Below, in pieces: positions 1 through 5,050 of a stretch of DNA of 6,319 bases. The first letter of the stretch is position 1. Each line of letters starts with the position of its first letter. A program made the position numbers and the translations under genes. The notes under the pieces were generated by a model. That model did no database searches. It saw only the letters and a list, made by a program, of their open reading frames with translations, and was not told where the DNA came from. The stretch is taken from contig JALWGP010000414.1 of NCBI GenBank assembly GCA_027038775.1, forward strand, positions 1 through 6,319. The letters are read 5' to 3'. The stretch comes from Sedimenticola sp. (GTDB lineage Bacteria; Pseudomonadota; Gammaproteobacteria; Chromatiales; Chromatiaceae).

Positions 1-960
1 CCCGGCGAAGGGCGAGCTGTTGACCTGGAAGGTCATGGAGACGGTGGGCTCGTCCACGCTCAGCGGCGGCAGAGCCTCGACGTGCTCCGGGTCGCACAGG
101 GTGTCGGAGACGTTGGGCGCCTCGATCCCCGTGATGGCCACGATGTCGCCGGCGGTGGCCTGCTCCACCTCGTGCCGTTCCAGCCCCAGGTAGCCGTAGA
201 CCCGGCCGATCTTCGCCTTGTGCTCGGAGCCGTCGTACTTGAGCACCGTCACCTGCTGGTTGGGCCGCACGGTACCGCGGGTGATGCGGCCCACGGCGAT
301 GGCGCCCACGTAACTGTTGTAGTCGAGGTTGGAAATCTGCATCTGGAAGGGGGCGTCGGGGTCCACCTCCGGCGGCGGGCAGTGCTCGACGATGGCCTGG
401 AACAGGGGCGTCATGTCTCCCTCACGAATCCCCTCTTCCTCGCTGGCGTAACCCTGGATGGCCGAGGCGTAGATGACGGGGAAGTCGAGCTGCTCGTCGC
501 TGGCGCCCAGGCGGTCGAAGAGATCGAAGACCTGGTCGATAACCCAGTCGGGCCGCGCCCCCTCCCGGTCGATCTTGTTCACCACCACGATGGGCTTGAG
601 GCCGTGCTGGAACGCCTTCTGGGTGACGAAGCGGGTCTGGGGCATGGGACCCTCCACCGCGTCCACCAGCAGCAGCACCGAATCCACCATGGAGAGCACC
701 CGCTCCACCTCGCCACCGAAGTCGGCGTGGCCGGGGGTGTCCACGATGTTGATGCGGTAGTCGCCCCAGCGGATGGCGGTGTTCTTGGAGAGGATGGTGA
801 TGCCCCGCTCCTTTTCCAGGTCGTTGGAGTCCATCACCCTTTCGACCTCGCCGAAGCGCTCGCCCAGGGTGCCCGACTGCTTGAGCAGCTCGTCCACCAG
901 GGTGGTCTTGCCGTGGTCCACGTGGGCGATAATGGCGATGTTTCTAAGGTTCTCGATCAT
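1..960 (-). CDS. typA: Ribosome-associated GTPase TypA/BipA, N-terminal part (runs off left edge)
   Basis: Translational GTPase of the EF-G/LepA class. It binds the ribosome and supports 50S assembly, stress responses and growth at low temperature. Reading from the ATG at 960, the translation begins [20 protein letters not shown]. It shows every G-domain motif: G1 AHVDHGKT (residues 12-19), G2 RGITI (52-56), G3 DTPGH (74-78), G4 NKID (128-131) and G5 SA (166-167). A beta-barrel domain II follows from about residue 205. Only 320 residues are present, against roughly 600 for the family, so domains III, V and the BipA-specific C-terminal domain lie outside the window. The [10 protein letters not shown] start is typical of the family. 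No clear Shine-Dalgarno sequence precedes it; the upstream bases are C-rich. A TATAAT hexamer lies about 34 bp upstream. The identification is firm; only the end is missing. Confidence 0.97.
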   Translation of the reverse strand, partial: MIENLRNIAIIAHVDHGKTTLVDELLKQSGTLGERFGEVERVMDSNDLEKERGITILSKNTAIRWGDYRINIVDTPGHADFGGEVERVLSMVDSVLLLVDAVEGPMPQTRFVTQKAFQHGLKPIVVVNKIDREGARPDWVIDQVFDLFDRLGASDEQLDFPVIYASAIQGYASEEEGIREGDMTPLFQAIVEHCPPPEVDPDAPFQMQISNLDYNSYVGAIAVGRITRGTVRPNQQVTVLKYDGSEHKAKIGRVYGYLGLERHEVEQATAGDIVAITGIEAPNVSDTLCDPEHVEALPPLSVDEPTVSMTFQVNSSPFAG

Positions 961-993
961 TGGGGGGAGGCAGGGCAGTACGAAAGGGGGCGG

Positions 994-999
994 ATTATA
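994..999 (-). promoter_or_regulatory. Candidate -10 hexamer (TATAAT) for typA
   Basis: Read on the minus strand, 999-994 is a perfect TATAAT, placed so that transcription would begin about 25 nt before the typA ATG. I see no convincing TTGACA-like -35 at 16-18 bp spacing and no TG of an extended -10. The call rests on the perfect hexamer and its position. Confidence 0.55.
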
Positions 1000-1030
1000 C
1001 GCTTTTTGCAGGGAGGAAGCCCCGAGAAAA

Positions 1031-1043
1031 AATCAACAACTTG
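1031..1043 (+). promoter_or_regulatory. Candidate IHF binding site
   Basis: AATCAACAACTTG matches the IHF core consensus WATCAANNNNTTR at every defined position. It is preceded by an A-rich run (1026-1032), as strong IHF sites often are. IHF bends DNA sharply and is a common architectural partner at origins, at datA/DARS elements and at promoters. A 13-mer with degenerate positions can occur by chance, so the case depends on the nearby DnaA boxes. Confidence 0.4.
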
Positions 1044-1111
1044 GGGGCATTTCCGGACAAACCGCTTGCAGCAGAAAGCCCAGTTCCTTGCGCTGCAAAG
1101 AGACTGGAACC

Positions 1112-1120
1112 CTATCCACA
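1112..1120 (+). promoter_or_regulatory. DnaA-box-like 9-mer (one mismatch)
   Basis: CTATCCACA differs from the strong DnaA box TTATCCACA only at the first base. With the next box it forms an inverted pair: TATCCACA (1113-1120) and TGTGGATA (1126-1133) are perfect 8-bp arms around a 5-nt AACCC spacer. Confidence 0.45.
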
Positions 1121-1125
1121 AACCC

Positions 1126-1134
1126 TGTGGATAA
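1126..1134 (-). promoter_or_regulatory. DnaA box (perfect TTATCCACA)
   Basis: TGTGGATAA on the plus strand is TTATCCACA on the minus strand, the highest-affinity DnaA box of enterobacterial type. It lies head-to-head with the box at 1112-1120 and in the same orientation as the weaker box at 1138-1146. Confidence 0.6.
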
Positions 1135-1137
1135 CTT

Positions 1138-1146
1138 TGTGGATCG
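1138..1146 (-). promoter_or_regulatory. DnaA-box-like 9-mer (two mismatches)
   Basis: TGTGGATCG reads CGATCCACA on the minus strand and shares the ATCCACA core with the two preceding boxes. TTTGTGGAT (1136-1144) is also the exact complement of ATCCACAAA (1114-1122), so it can compete with the middle box for the left arm. It is weak alone, and the start-to-start spacings of 14 and 12 bp make it more credible. Confidence 0.35.
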
Positions 1147-1194
1147 AGTCTGGGAAAGGGCCGCGAATGCTCGACAGTTCTTGACTTTCGTCAG

Positions 1195-1215
1195 ATTGTA
1201 CAAATTTTGTACAAT
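1195..1215. repeat. Perfect 10+1+10 palindrome, candidate operator or origin palindrome
   Basis: The arms ATTGTACAAA and TTTGTACAAT are exact reverse complements around a single T at 1205, so TGTACA occurs twice. The perfect dyad and AT-rich setting suggest a homodimeric DNA-binding protein. I cannot name the regulator. A TTGACT hexamer lies just upstream on the plus strand (1181-1186), but no -10 falls at the right distance, so a promoter overlapping the dyad is not demonstrated. Confidence 0.6.
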
Positions 1216-1250
1216 TCTGTTTTTCTTTTATTTTCAAATGCTTGAAAAAA
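1195..1250. other. AT-rich tract, candidate DNA-unwinding element
   Basis: I count 11 G/C among these 56 bases, about 80% A+T, in an otherwise strongly GC-rich window. It starts with the perfect palindrome and continues with T-rich runs on the plus strand (1220-1234). One 13-mer (1214-1226) matches the E. coli oriC L/M/R 13-mer consensus GATCTNTTNTTTT at 8 of 11 defined positions. It lies about 50 bp from the DnaA-box cluster. An AT-rich intergenic stretch can also simply be unselected spacer. Confidence 0.4.
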
Positions 1251-1286
1251 TACACCCCAAAAGGCGGCGGCCGGGAGGCTCGTGGA

Positions 1287-1335
1287 ACCGCTTTTCCGTC
1301 GATGACGGGAAGCGGTGTGCATAACACCGCTTCCC
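1287..1335. repeat. Three-arm inverted repeat with mutually exclusive hairpins
   Basis: Arm A (1287-1300, ACCGCTTTTCCGTC) can pair with arm B (1304-1316, GACGGGAAGCGGT): 5 bp and 6 bp of perfect stem with a small internal bulge. Arm B extended (1307-1318, GGGAAGCGGTGT) pairs perfectly over 12 bp with arm C (1324-1335, ACACCGCTTCCC) around a 5-nt loop. Arm B cannot join both stems at once. No U-tract follows either stem on either strand, so neither is a classical terminator, though the element lies just downstream of the DUF2384 gene and would be in its 3' untranslated RNA. Confidence 0.6.
1316..1324 (-). promoter_or_regulatory. DnaA box match (TTATGCACA) at hairpin apex
   Basis: TGTGCATAA on the plus strand is TTATGCACA on the minus strand, fitting the relaxed consensus TTATNCACA. 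It spans the loop and top of the perfect 12-bp hairpin, on the far side of the AT-rich tract from the other boxes. Confidence 0.35.
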
Positions 1336-1342
1336 ACGGGCG

Positions 1343-1366
1343 AAAAAAATTATTTCGCGACCGAAA
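1343..1366 (-). terminator. Weak candidate terminator overlapping the DUF2384 stop codon
   Basis: On the minus strand a 5-bp stem, TTTCG/CGAAA with a 4-nt loop (1366-1353), is followed by AAT and seven T residues (1349-1343). The stem includes the last codons of the gene, and the TAA lies between stem and U-run. The stem is short and weak, so efficiency would be modest. Confidence 0.3.
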
Positions 1367-1772
1367 CCGCCTTGGAACCGGTGCAGTCCCAGGCAAAGGT
1401 GCAGTCCACTTCACCCAGCACCACGGCGAGGCCGGTCTCGCCGTCCTCGAGGATCATGGAGATGGGGGTGCGGCCACCGAAGCGCTTCTGCCGCTGGTGG
1501 ATCCAGCGCCCGCCCATCTTCGGGTTCACCGGGTAGGCGGTGCGAAGGGCGTCGGCGATGCGCAGCACGTATTCGCAACGGCGCAGCACCTGGGGATCGC
1601 TGGGGAAAGAAGCCGTCCCCTCGCGGAACTTGGCGAAGGTGCGGGCGCGCACCTCGTCCGGCATGGCCAAGATCCGGCGCATGGTCTCGGTGTCGAGGTT
1701 CCAGCTGTCCAGCACGTGCATCACGGCGCGCGTGATGTCGGCCAGCGCCTTTTCCTTGGTTTCGTCACTCAT
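1350..1772 (-). CDS. Orphan Xre/MbcA/ParS-type (DUF2384) antitoxin-like protein
   Basis: Protein of 140 residues. The N-terminal half (about 10-50) resembles the degenerate Xre helix-turn-helix of this family (VLDSWNLDTETMRRIL). The C-terminal part carries the toxin-binding DUF2384 signature: LRRCEYVLRIADALRTAYP (63-81), then GGRWIHQRQKRFGGRTPISM (87-106) and ILEDGETGLAVVLGEVD (107-123). In ParS/Xre/MbcA systems this domain holds a RES-domain toxin. Here neither neighbour looks like a RES protein, so this is either an orphan antitoxin or a domesticated regulator. The start is supported by GGAG at 1783-1780, 7 nt before the ATG. The gene lies 71 bp downstream of the 145-residue hypothetical gene on the same strand, so co-transcription is possible. 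The family call is from pattern recognition; the function is unknown. Confidence 0.7.
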   Translation of the reverse strand: MSDETKEKALADITRAVMHVLDSWNLDTETMRRILAMPDEVRARTFAKFREGTASFPSDPQVLRRCEYVLRIADALRTAYPVNPKMGGRWIHQRQKRFGGRTPISMILEDGETGLAVVLGEVDCTFAWDCTGSKAVSVAK

Positions 1773-1807
1773 GGTCTCACTCCAGTGTTCGGGGGTGTTT
1801 TGTAATA

Positions 1808-1823
1808 ATTGTAGAGTATTTTA
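1808..1823 (-). promoter_or_regulatory. Possible promoter (-10-like hexamers) for the DUF2384 gene
   Basis: In the AT-rich 71-bp spacer upstream of the DUF2384 gene, the minus strand holds TACAAT (1813-1808) and TAAAAT (1823-1818). Either could be a -10, giving a leader of about 25-40 nt. No good -35 is visible, so the gene may instead be read from upstream. Confidence 0.3.
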
Positions 1824-1843
1824 CTTGGTTATTTCCCTCGACG

Positions 1844-2281
1844 CTACCCGAACAGCTTCTGCCACCAGCGCCGGCGGTTGTTGGGGGGCGGCCGTTCGGC
1901 CTGCAGGTCAACGGGGGGGATGCGGCTCAGCACCCAGCCGGGCAGCGGCGGGTTCTCGCTGTAACCACACACCACGCCAAGATTGTTGGGATCGTAGATC
2001 TTCACCATGGAGGGTTCCTGCAGGTCGTCTGCATAGACGATGCCGCAGTAGTCCTCGTCGTGCTCGGTACGCAGCAGGCGGTCGATCTCGGTGAGAAAGT
2101 TCAGGAACGCCTCGGCGCTGGCCGTCTCCGCGGGCGGCGCCTCGCCCACGGCGTAGACGTACCACCCCTCGGGACTGCCGCGCAGCCGCTCCCAGAGCGC
2201 GTCCAGGTGGTGCCAGCGCAGGGCCGAGGTGAAACTGCCGCGGAAGGCGGCCATGTAGTCGCTGTCGGGTCGGTTCTCCAT
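1844..2281 (-). CDS. Conserved hypothetical protein, 145 residues, cytoplasmic
   Basis: I recognise this as a type of conserved hypothetical protein of beta- and gammaproteobacteria but know no function. It has no signal peptide or membrane segment. Notable stretches are FRGSFTSALRW (13-23), GWYVYAVGEAPP (39-50), an acidic patch HDEDYCGIVYADD (74-86) followed by VKIYDPNNLG (93-102), PPLPGWVLSR (111-120), and a basic, Trp-rich tail NRRRWWQKLFG (135-145) that could bind nucleic acid or protein. The charged patches and the tail look like selected sequence, and the reading frame is intact. The ATG at 2281 is only 36 bp from the divergent purC start, and no strong Shine-Dalgarno precedes it, so a later start cannot be excluded. 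The gene may lead a two-gene unit with the DUF2384 gene. Confidence 0.75.
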   Translation of the reverse strand: MENRPDSDYMAAFRGSFTSALRWHHLDALWERLRGSPEGWYVYAVGEAPPAETASAEAFLNFLTEIDRLLRTEHDEDYCGIVYADDLQEPSMVKIYDPNNLGVVCGYSENPPLPGWVLSRIPPVDLQAERPPPNNRRRWWQKLFG

Positions 2282-2284
2282 GGG

Positions 2285-2290
2285 TATAAT
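2285..2290 (+). promoter_or_regulatory. Candidate -10 (TATAAT) for purC
   Basis: A perfect TATAAT at 2285-2290 has CTGTCG (3 of 6 matches to TTGACA) 17 bp upstream at 2262-2267. The predicted start point near 2297 gives a leader of only about 20 nt. The promoter overlaps the 5' end of the divergent hypothetical gene, so the two start regions are physically interlocked. Confidence 0.6.
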
Positions 2291-2317
2291 CCGGTTTTCG
2301 TTTTCTGACTCGTTGCT

Positions 2318-3211
2318 ATGACCGCCCTTTACCAGTCCGATCTTTCAGGCCTCGAGCTGCTTGGCCGCGGCAAGGTGCGCGACATCTACGCCGTGGACGA
2401 CGAGCACCTGCTCATCGTCACCAGCGACCGCCTCTCGGCCTTCGACGTGATCCTGCCCCAGCCCATTCCCGGCAAGGGGGAGGTGCTCACCCGGGTCTCC
2501 ACCTTCTGGTTCCGGCGCACCGAGGCGCTGATCCCGAACCAGCTCACCGACATCCCGGTGGAGGCGGTGGTCAGGGACCCGGCCGAGCGGGAACTGCTGG
2601 GCGACCGCGCCATCGTGGTGCGCCGGCTGAAACCCCTGCCGGTGGAGGCCATCGTGCGCGGCTACCTCATCGGATCGGGCTGGAAAGATTACCAGAAAAG
2701 CGGCGCCGTCTGCGGCATCCCCCTTCCCGAGGGGCTGCAGCTGGCCGACCGGCTGCCCGAACCCATCTTCACCCCCTCCACCAAGGCGGAGCAGGGGGAG
2801 CACGACGTGAACGTGGACTTCGACCACGTGGCCGGTCTGGTGGGGCGCGAACTGGCGGAGCAGGTACGCGACATCAGCCTGCAGATCTATACCGAGGCGG
2901 CGGAATACGCCCTGGGCCGGGGCATCATCATCGCCGACACCAAGTTCGAGTTCGGCCTGGACGGGGAAGGCCGGCTGCACCTCATCGACGAGGTGCTCAC
3001 GCCCGACTCCTCCCGCTTCTGGCCGGCAGACCAGTACCGGCCGGGCATCAGCCCGCCCAGCTTCGACAAGCAGTTTGTGCGGGACTACCTGGAGTCCATC
3101 GGCTGGAACAAGCGTCCACCGGCACCGGAACTGCCGCAGGAGATCATCGACAAGACGGCGGAGAAGTACCGCGAGGCGGAGAGGCGGCTCACGGGAACGG
3201 GCGCCACCTAG
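2318..3211 (+). CDS. purC: Phosphoribosylaminoimidazole-succinocarboxamide synthase (SAICAR synthase)
   Basis: Cytoplasmic enzyme of de novo purine synthesis. It joins aspartate to CAIR using ATP to form SAICAR. Diagnostic stretches are the N-terminal nucleotide loop GRGKVRDIY (16-24), SDRLSAFDV (36-44), the first family signature [16 protein letters not shown], and the second ADTKFEFG followed by [15 protein letters not shown]. The length, 297 residues, matches the long bacterial/yeast-like form rather than the roughly 237-residue E. coli form; the extra sequence includes the C-terminal helices. The ATG follows a TATAAT by 27 bp, but no Shine-Dalgarno is visible between them. A 67-bp gap with no U-tract terminator separates it from the glutaredoxin-like gene, so read-through is likely. 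Confidence 0.97.
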   Translation: MTALYQSDLSGLELLGRGKVRDIYAVDDEHLLIVTSDRLSAFDVILPQPIPGKGEVLTRVSTFWFRRTEALIPNQLTDIPVEAVVRDPAERELLGDRAIVVRRLKPLPVEAIVRGYLIGSGWKDYQKSGAVCGIPLPEGLQLADRLPEPIFTPSTKAEQGEHDVNVDFDHVAGLVGRELAEQVRDISLQIYTEAAEYALGRGIIIADTKFEFGLDGEGRLHLIDEVLTPDSSRFWPADQYRPGISPPSFDKQFVRDYLESIGWNKRPPAPELPQEIIDKTAEKYREAERRLTGTGAT

Positions 3212-3278
3212 CCATCCTGTCGGGGGGCACAGGCTGAAGGCGGCCGCTGCAGTATCAACCACAACGGAAGTGAACACC

Positions 3279-3539
3279 ATGGCCAACCGACCACCCCGCA
3301 TCACCCTCTACACCACCCCAGGTTGCCACCACTGCCGGCGGATCAAGCAGTGGTTGAGAAGCCACGGCGTCCCTTTCCGGGAGGAGGACGTCACCCGCAG
3401 CGCGCGCGCCTTCCGGGAATTTCAGCGCCTGGGCGGCCGGGGGGTGCCCCTGCTTCGTGCCGGAGAAAAGACGATTCGTGGTTTCGATCCAAAACGCCTG
3501 GAGCGGCAACTGCGCGACGCCGGTGTTATCCTCGACTGA
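3279..3539 (+). CDS. Glutaredoxin-like small thiol protein (CHHC)
   Basis: A cytoplasmic protein of 86 residues with a thioredoxin fold of glutaredoxin/NrdH/YruB type. It begins RITLYTTPGCHHCRRIKQWL, with the redox motif CHHC directly after the first beta strand and at the start of helix 1. The cis-proline loop is GGRGVPLL, and the C-terminal GFDPKRLERQL matches the G-F-D-x-x-x-L ending of the NrdH/YruB-like group. It probably reduces protein disulfides or mixed disulfides; the partner is unknown. The start is chosen because the fold begins at once after MANRPP and GGAAG lies 8 nt upstream. The stop TGA is one base before the antiporter ATG, indicating translational coupling. CHHC is unusual next to the commoner CPYC or CVQC motifs. 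Confidence 0.9.
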   Translation: MANRPPRITLYTTPGCHHCRRIKQWLRSHGVPFREEDVTRSARAFREFQRLGGRGVPLLRAGEKTIRGFDPKRLERQLRDAGVILD

Positions 3540-3540
3540 G

Positions 3541-4809
3541 ATGGACACCTCCACCTTCTTTCTCTATCTGCTGATCATCCTGATCACGGCCAGGCTGTTC
3601 GCCGAGATCGCCGTGCATCTGGGCGCCCCCGCCGTCATCGGCGAACTGGCCGCCGGGATCCTGCTGGGCCCCAGCCTCCTCGGCTGGATCGAGCCGAACG
3701 AGACCATCCGCTACCTCGCCGAGATCGGCATCCTGCTGCTGCTCTTCGAGGTGGGCCTGGACACCGACATCCGCAAGCTGCTCAACACCGGCAGGAGCTC
3801 GGCCCTGGTGGCACTGGTCGGTTTCATACTGCCCTTCGTACTGGGATTCCTCATCGCCGAGCTGCTCTTTGGCCTGCCCACGCTGGTCTCCCTCTTCGTG
3901 GGCGGGGCGCTCACCGCCACCAGCATCGGCATCACCATGCGGGTGCTCATCGACCTGGGACAGCGCAGCAGCCGCGAGGGGCAGATCGTGCTGGGCGCGG
4001 CGGTGCTGGACGACGTGCTGGGCGTGGTCCTGCTGGCCCTGCTCTACGAGTTCTCGGTGGCCGGCGGCATCACCCTGGCCAACACCGGCAAGGTGCTGGT
4101 CTTCATCCTGCTCTTCTTCCTCATCGCACCGGTGGCGGCGCGGCTCATCTCGGTGCTCATCCGCCACGTGGACAGCGCCAGCGACCTGCCGGGGCTGATT
4201 CCCACTGCCATGGTGTCGCTGGTGCTCTTTTTCGCCTGGCTGGCCCATGCCATGGGCGCGCCCGAACTGCTCGGTGGTTTCGCCGCCGGGCTGGCGCTCT
4301 CGCGACGCTTCTTCCTTCCCTTCGGCATCGCCCTGCACACCCAGCCCGAGTTCTCCATGCGCATCGAGGCGCAGATGCGCCCCATCATCCAGCTCTTCAC
4401 TCCCATCTTCTTCGTCACCGTGGGGCTCTCGCTCAACCTGCACGAAGTGGACTGGAGCTCGGCCTTCATCTGGAGCTTCTTCTTTCTCTTCCTGCTGGCC
4501 GCGGTGGCGGGCAAGTTCAGTGGCGCGCTGCTCACGCGGGAGCCCATGCGCCAGCGCATCATCATCGGCGTGGCCATGATTCCCCGTGGCGAGGTGGGGC
4601 TCATCTTCGCCGAGCTGGGCCGCACCAGCGGCATCTTCGACAACGAGGTCTACGCGGGGATGATCATGGTGATCGCCTTCACCACCCTGCTGCCGCCCTT
4701 CCTGCTGAAGATACTCTACCGGGACGGGAGGGCGGATGCCGGCGACAGCGGCGTTCCGGGCACGAAAAAGCCGCCCGGCGAGGGCGGCCTTCGGGGAGAT
4801 GGTAGCTAG
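3541..4809 (+). CDS. CPA2-family monovalent cation/proton antiporter
   Basis: Inner-membrane protein of 422 residues, nearly all hydrophobic with about 12 membrane segments. Family marks are GELAAGILLGPSLLGW (34-49), the interrupted-helix TATSIGIT (125-132), and an LDD pair in VLDDVLGVVLLAL (D157-D158), where the double aspartate is typical of electrogenic Na+/H+ exchangers such as NapA. Further marks are ELLGGFAAGLALSRR (242-256), LFTPIFFVTVGLSL (285-298) and IPRGEVGLIFAELG (347-360). There is no KTN/RCK nucleotide-binding domain, so it is not full-length KefB/KefC. The ATG at 3541 follows the glutaredoxin stop by one base and begins at the first membrane helix. The last ~25 residues (RDGRADAGD onward) are hydrophilic and low-complexity; their codons run through the terminator of the convergent tRNA-Met gene and end inside it. 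Whether it exchanges Na+ or K+ cannot be read. Confidence 0.92.
   Translation: MDTSTFFLYLLIILITARLFAEIAVHLGAPAVIGELAAGILLGPSLLGWIEPNETIRYLAEIGILLLLFEVGLDTDIRKLLNTGRSSALVALVGFILPFVLGFLIAELLFGLPTLVSLFVGGALTATSIGITMRVLIDLGQRSSREGQIVLGAAVLDDVLGVVLLALLYEFSVAGGITLANTGKVLVFILLFFLIAPVAARLISVLIRHVDSASDLPGLIPTAMVSLVLFFAWLAHAMGAPELLGGFAAGLALSRRFFLPFGIALHTQPEFSMRIEAQMRPIIQLFTPIFFVTVGLSLNLHEVDWSSAFIWSFFFLFLLAAVAGKFSGALLTREPMRQRIIIGVAMIPRGEVGLIFAELGRTSGIFDNEVYAGMIMVIAFTTLLPPFLLKILYRDGRADAGDSGVPGTKKPPGEGGLRGDGS
4765..4792 (-). terminator. Rho-independent terminator of tRNA-Met
   Basis: On the minus strand, GCCGCCC (4788-4782), a 5-nt loop and GGGCGGC (4776-4770) form a 7-bp GC stem, extended by A-U and G-U pairs, and are followed by five T residues (4769-4765). 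It starts 7 nt after the CCA end of the tRNA. The plus strand lacks a T-run after the stem, so it acts for the tRNA and not for the antiporter. Confidence 0.8.
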
Positions 4810-4876
4810 GGGCGGACTCGAACCGCCGACCCCAGCATTATGAGTGCTGTGCTCTAACCAGCTGAGCTACCTAGCC
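4800..4876 (-). tRNA. tRNA-Met (CAT), elongator type, CCA encoded
   Basis: A full 77-nt cloverleaf reads on the minus strand: acceptor GGCTAGG/CCTAGCT, D-arm GCTC-AGCTGGTTA-GAGC, anticodon stem CAGCA/TGCTG with loop CTCATAA (anticodon CAT), variable loop GGGTC, T-arm GGCGG-TTCGAGT-CCGCC, discriminator A and an encoded CCA. The acceptor and D-arm closely match E. coli elongator tRNA-Met. It lacks the initiator C1-A72 mismatch. The lysidine-modified tRNA-Ile2 also has CAT, but its usual GC-rich acceptor is absent. One oddity is that the first acceptor pair is G1-U72, a wobble. The 3' end overlaps the last 10 bases of the antiporter gene on the other strand. Confidence 0.92.
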
Positions 4877-4889
4877 ACGTGGGGCGGAG

Positions 4890-4918
4890 ACCTTACAAGA
4901 GTCATTTCGGCTTGTCAA
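4890..4918 (-). promoter_or_regulatory. Sigma-70 promoter of tRNA-Met with GC-rich discriminator
   Basis: The minus strand shows a perfect TTGACA (4918-4913), a 17-bp spacer, and TAAGGT as -10 (4895-4890), followed by a GC-rich stretch CTCCGCCCC before the tRNA 5' end. A strong -35 with a GC-rich discriminator is the usual form of stable-RNA promoters under ppGpp (stringent) control. Confidence 0.75.
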
Positions 4919-5050
4919 TCATGGCGGCCAGCCCCGGCAGGCGCAGGCTGCCATCCAACCATTGACAGGAAAGGTCTGCGACCGGGGCGCCACAGCTTCA
5001 CGTAGAGGACATCACAGTGAGACCTGCCGCACGTATCCCCTGCGCTTTCG

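Larger units (their letters stand above)
961..1349. other. 389-bp non-coding region with DnaA-box, IHF-like and AT-rich signals
   Basis: This spacer separates typA from the end of the DUF2384 gene, both on the minus strand. I see no convincing gene in it; the open frames crossing it are out-of-frame readings of the neighbouring genes. From left to right it holds the typA -10, an IHF-consensus match (1031-1043), three DnaA-box-like 9-mers (1112-1146), an AT-rich stretch with a perfect palindrome (1195-1250), and a set of competing hairpins (1287-1335) with a further DnaA-box match at one apex. That signal density is unusual for a gap between two co-oriented genes, and it suggests a cis-acting DNA element. 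Confidence 0.6.

Noticed and set aside
82..1134. Long plus-strand open frame of 350 codons opposite typA
   Set aside because: It is the antisense reading of typA, whose G1-G5 motifs are unmistakable. Its composition (His, Val, Gly, Asp-rich) is typical of a GC-rich shadow frame.
1181..1215. Plus-strand promoter with TTGACT as -35
   Set aside because: The -10-like hexamers fall at spacings of 12 or 23 bp, not 16-18, and no gene lies downstream in that direction.
1195..1215. LitR/CarH-type (MerR family) operator because of the TGTACA repeats
   Set aside because: As I recall, motifs for those regulators have much wider spacing between the half sites, and no light-response or carotenoid gene is present.
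1314..1335. Possible Xer/dif-like recombination site (GGTGTGCATAA resembles the XerC arm)
   Set aside because: Only the XerC-like arm matches. No XerD arm like TTATGTTAAAT follows, and the sequence is better explained by the 12-bp hairpin.
1287..1335. Three AAGCGGT/ACCGCTT copies resembling a Pasteurellaceae DNA uptake sequence core
   Set aside because: The GC-rich gene content does not suggest Pasteurellaceae. The copies are the arms of one local inverted repeat, not dispersed signals.
3216..3236. Terminator after purC (CCTGT/ACAGG hairpin)
   Set aside because: The stem is only 5 bp and no T-run follows, so I expect read-through into the glutaredoxin-like gene.
3457..3540. Upstream in-frame ATG for the antiporter inside the glutaredoxin-like gene
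   Set aside because: It would add 28 polar residues before the first membrane helix and overlap a well-supported gene. The ATG at 3541 fits the family start.
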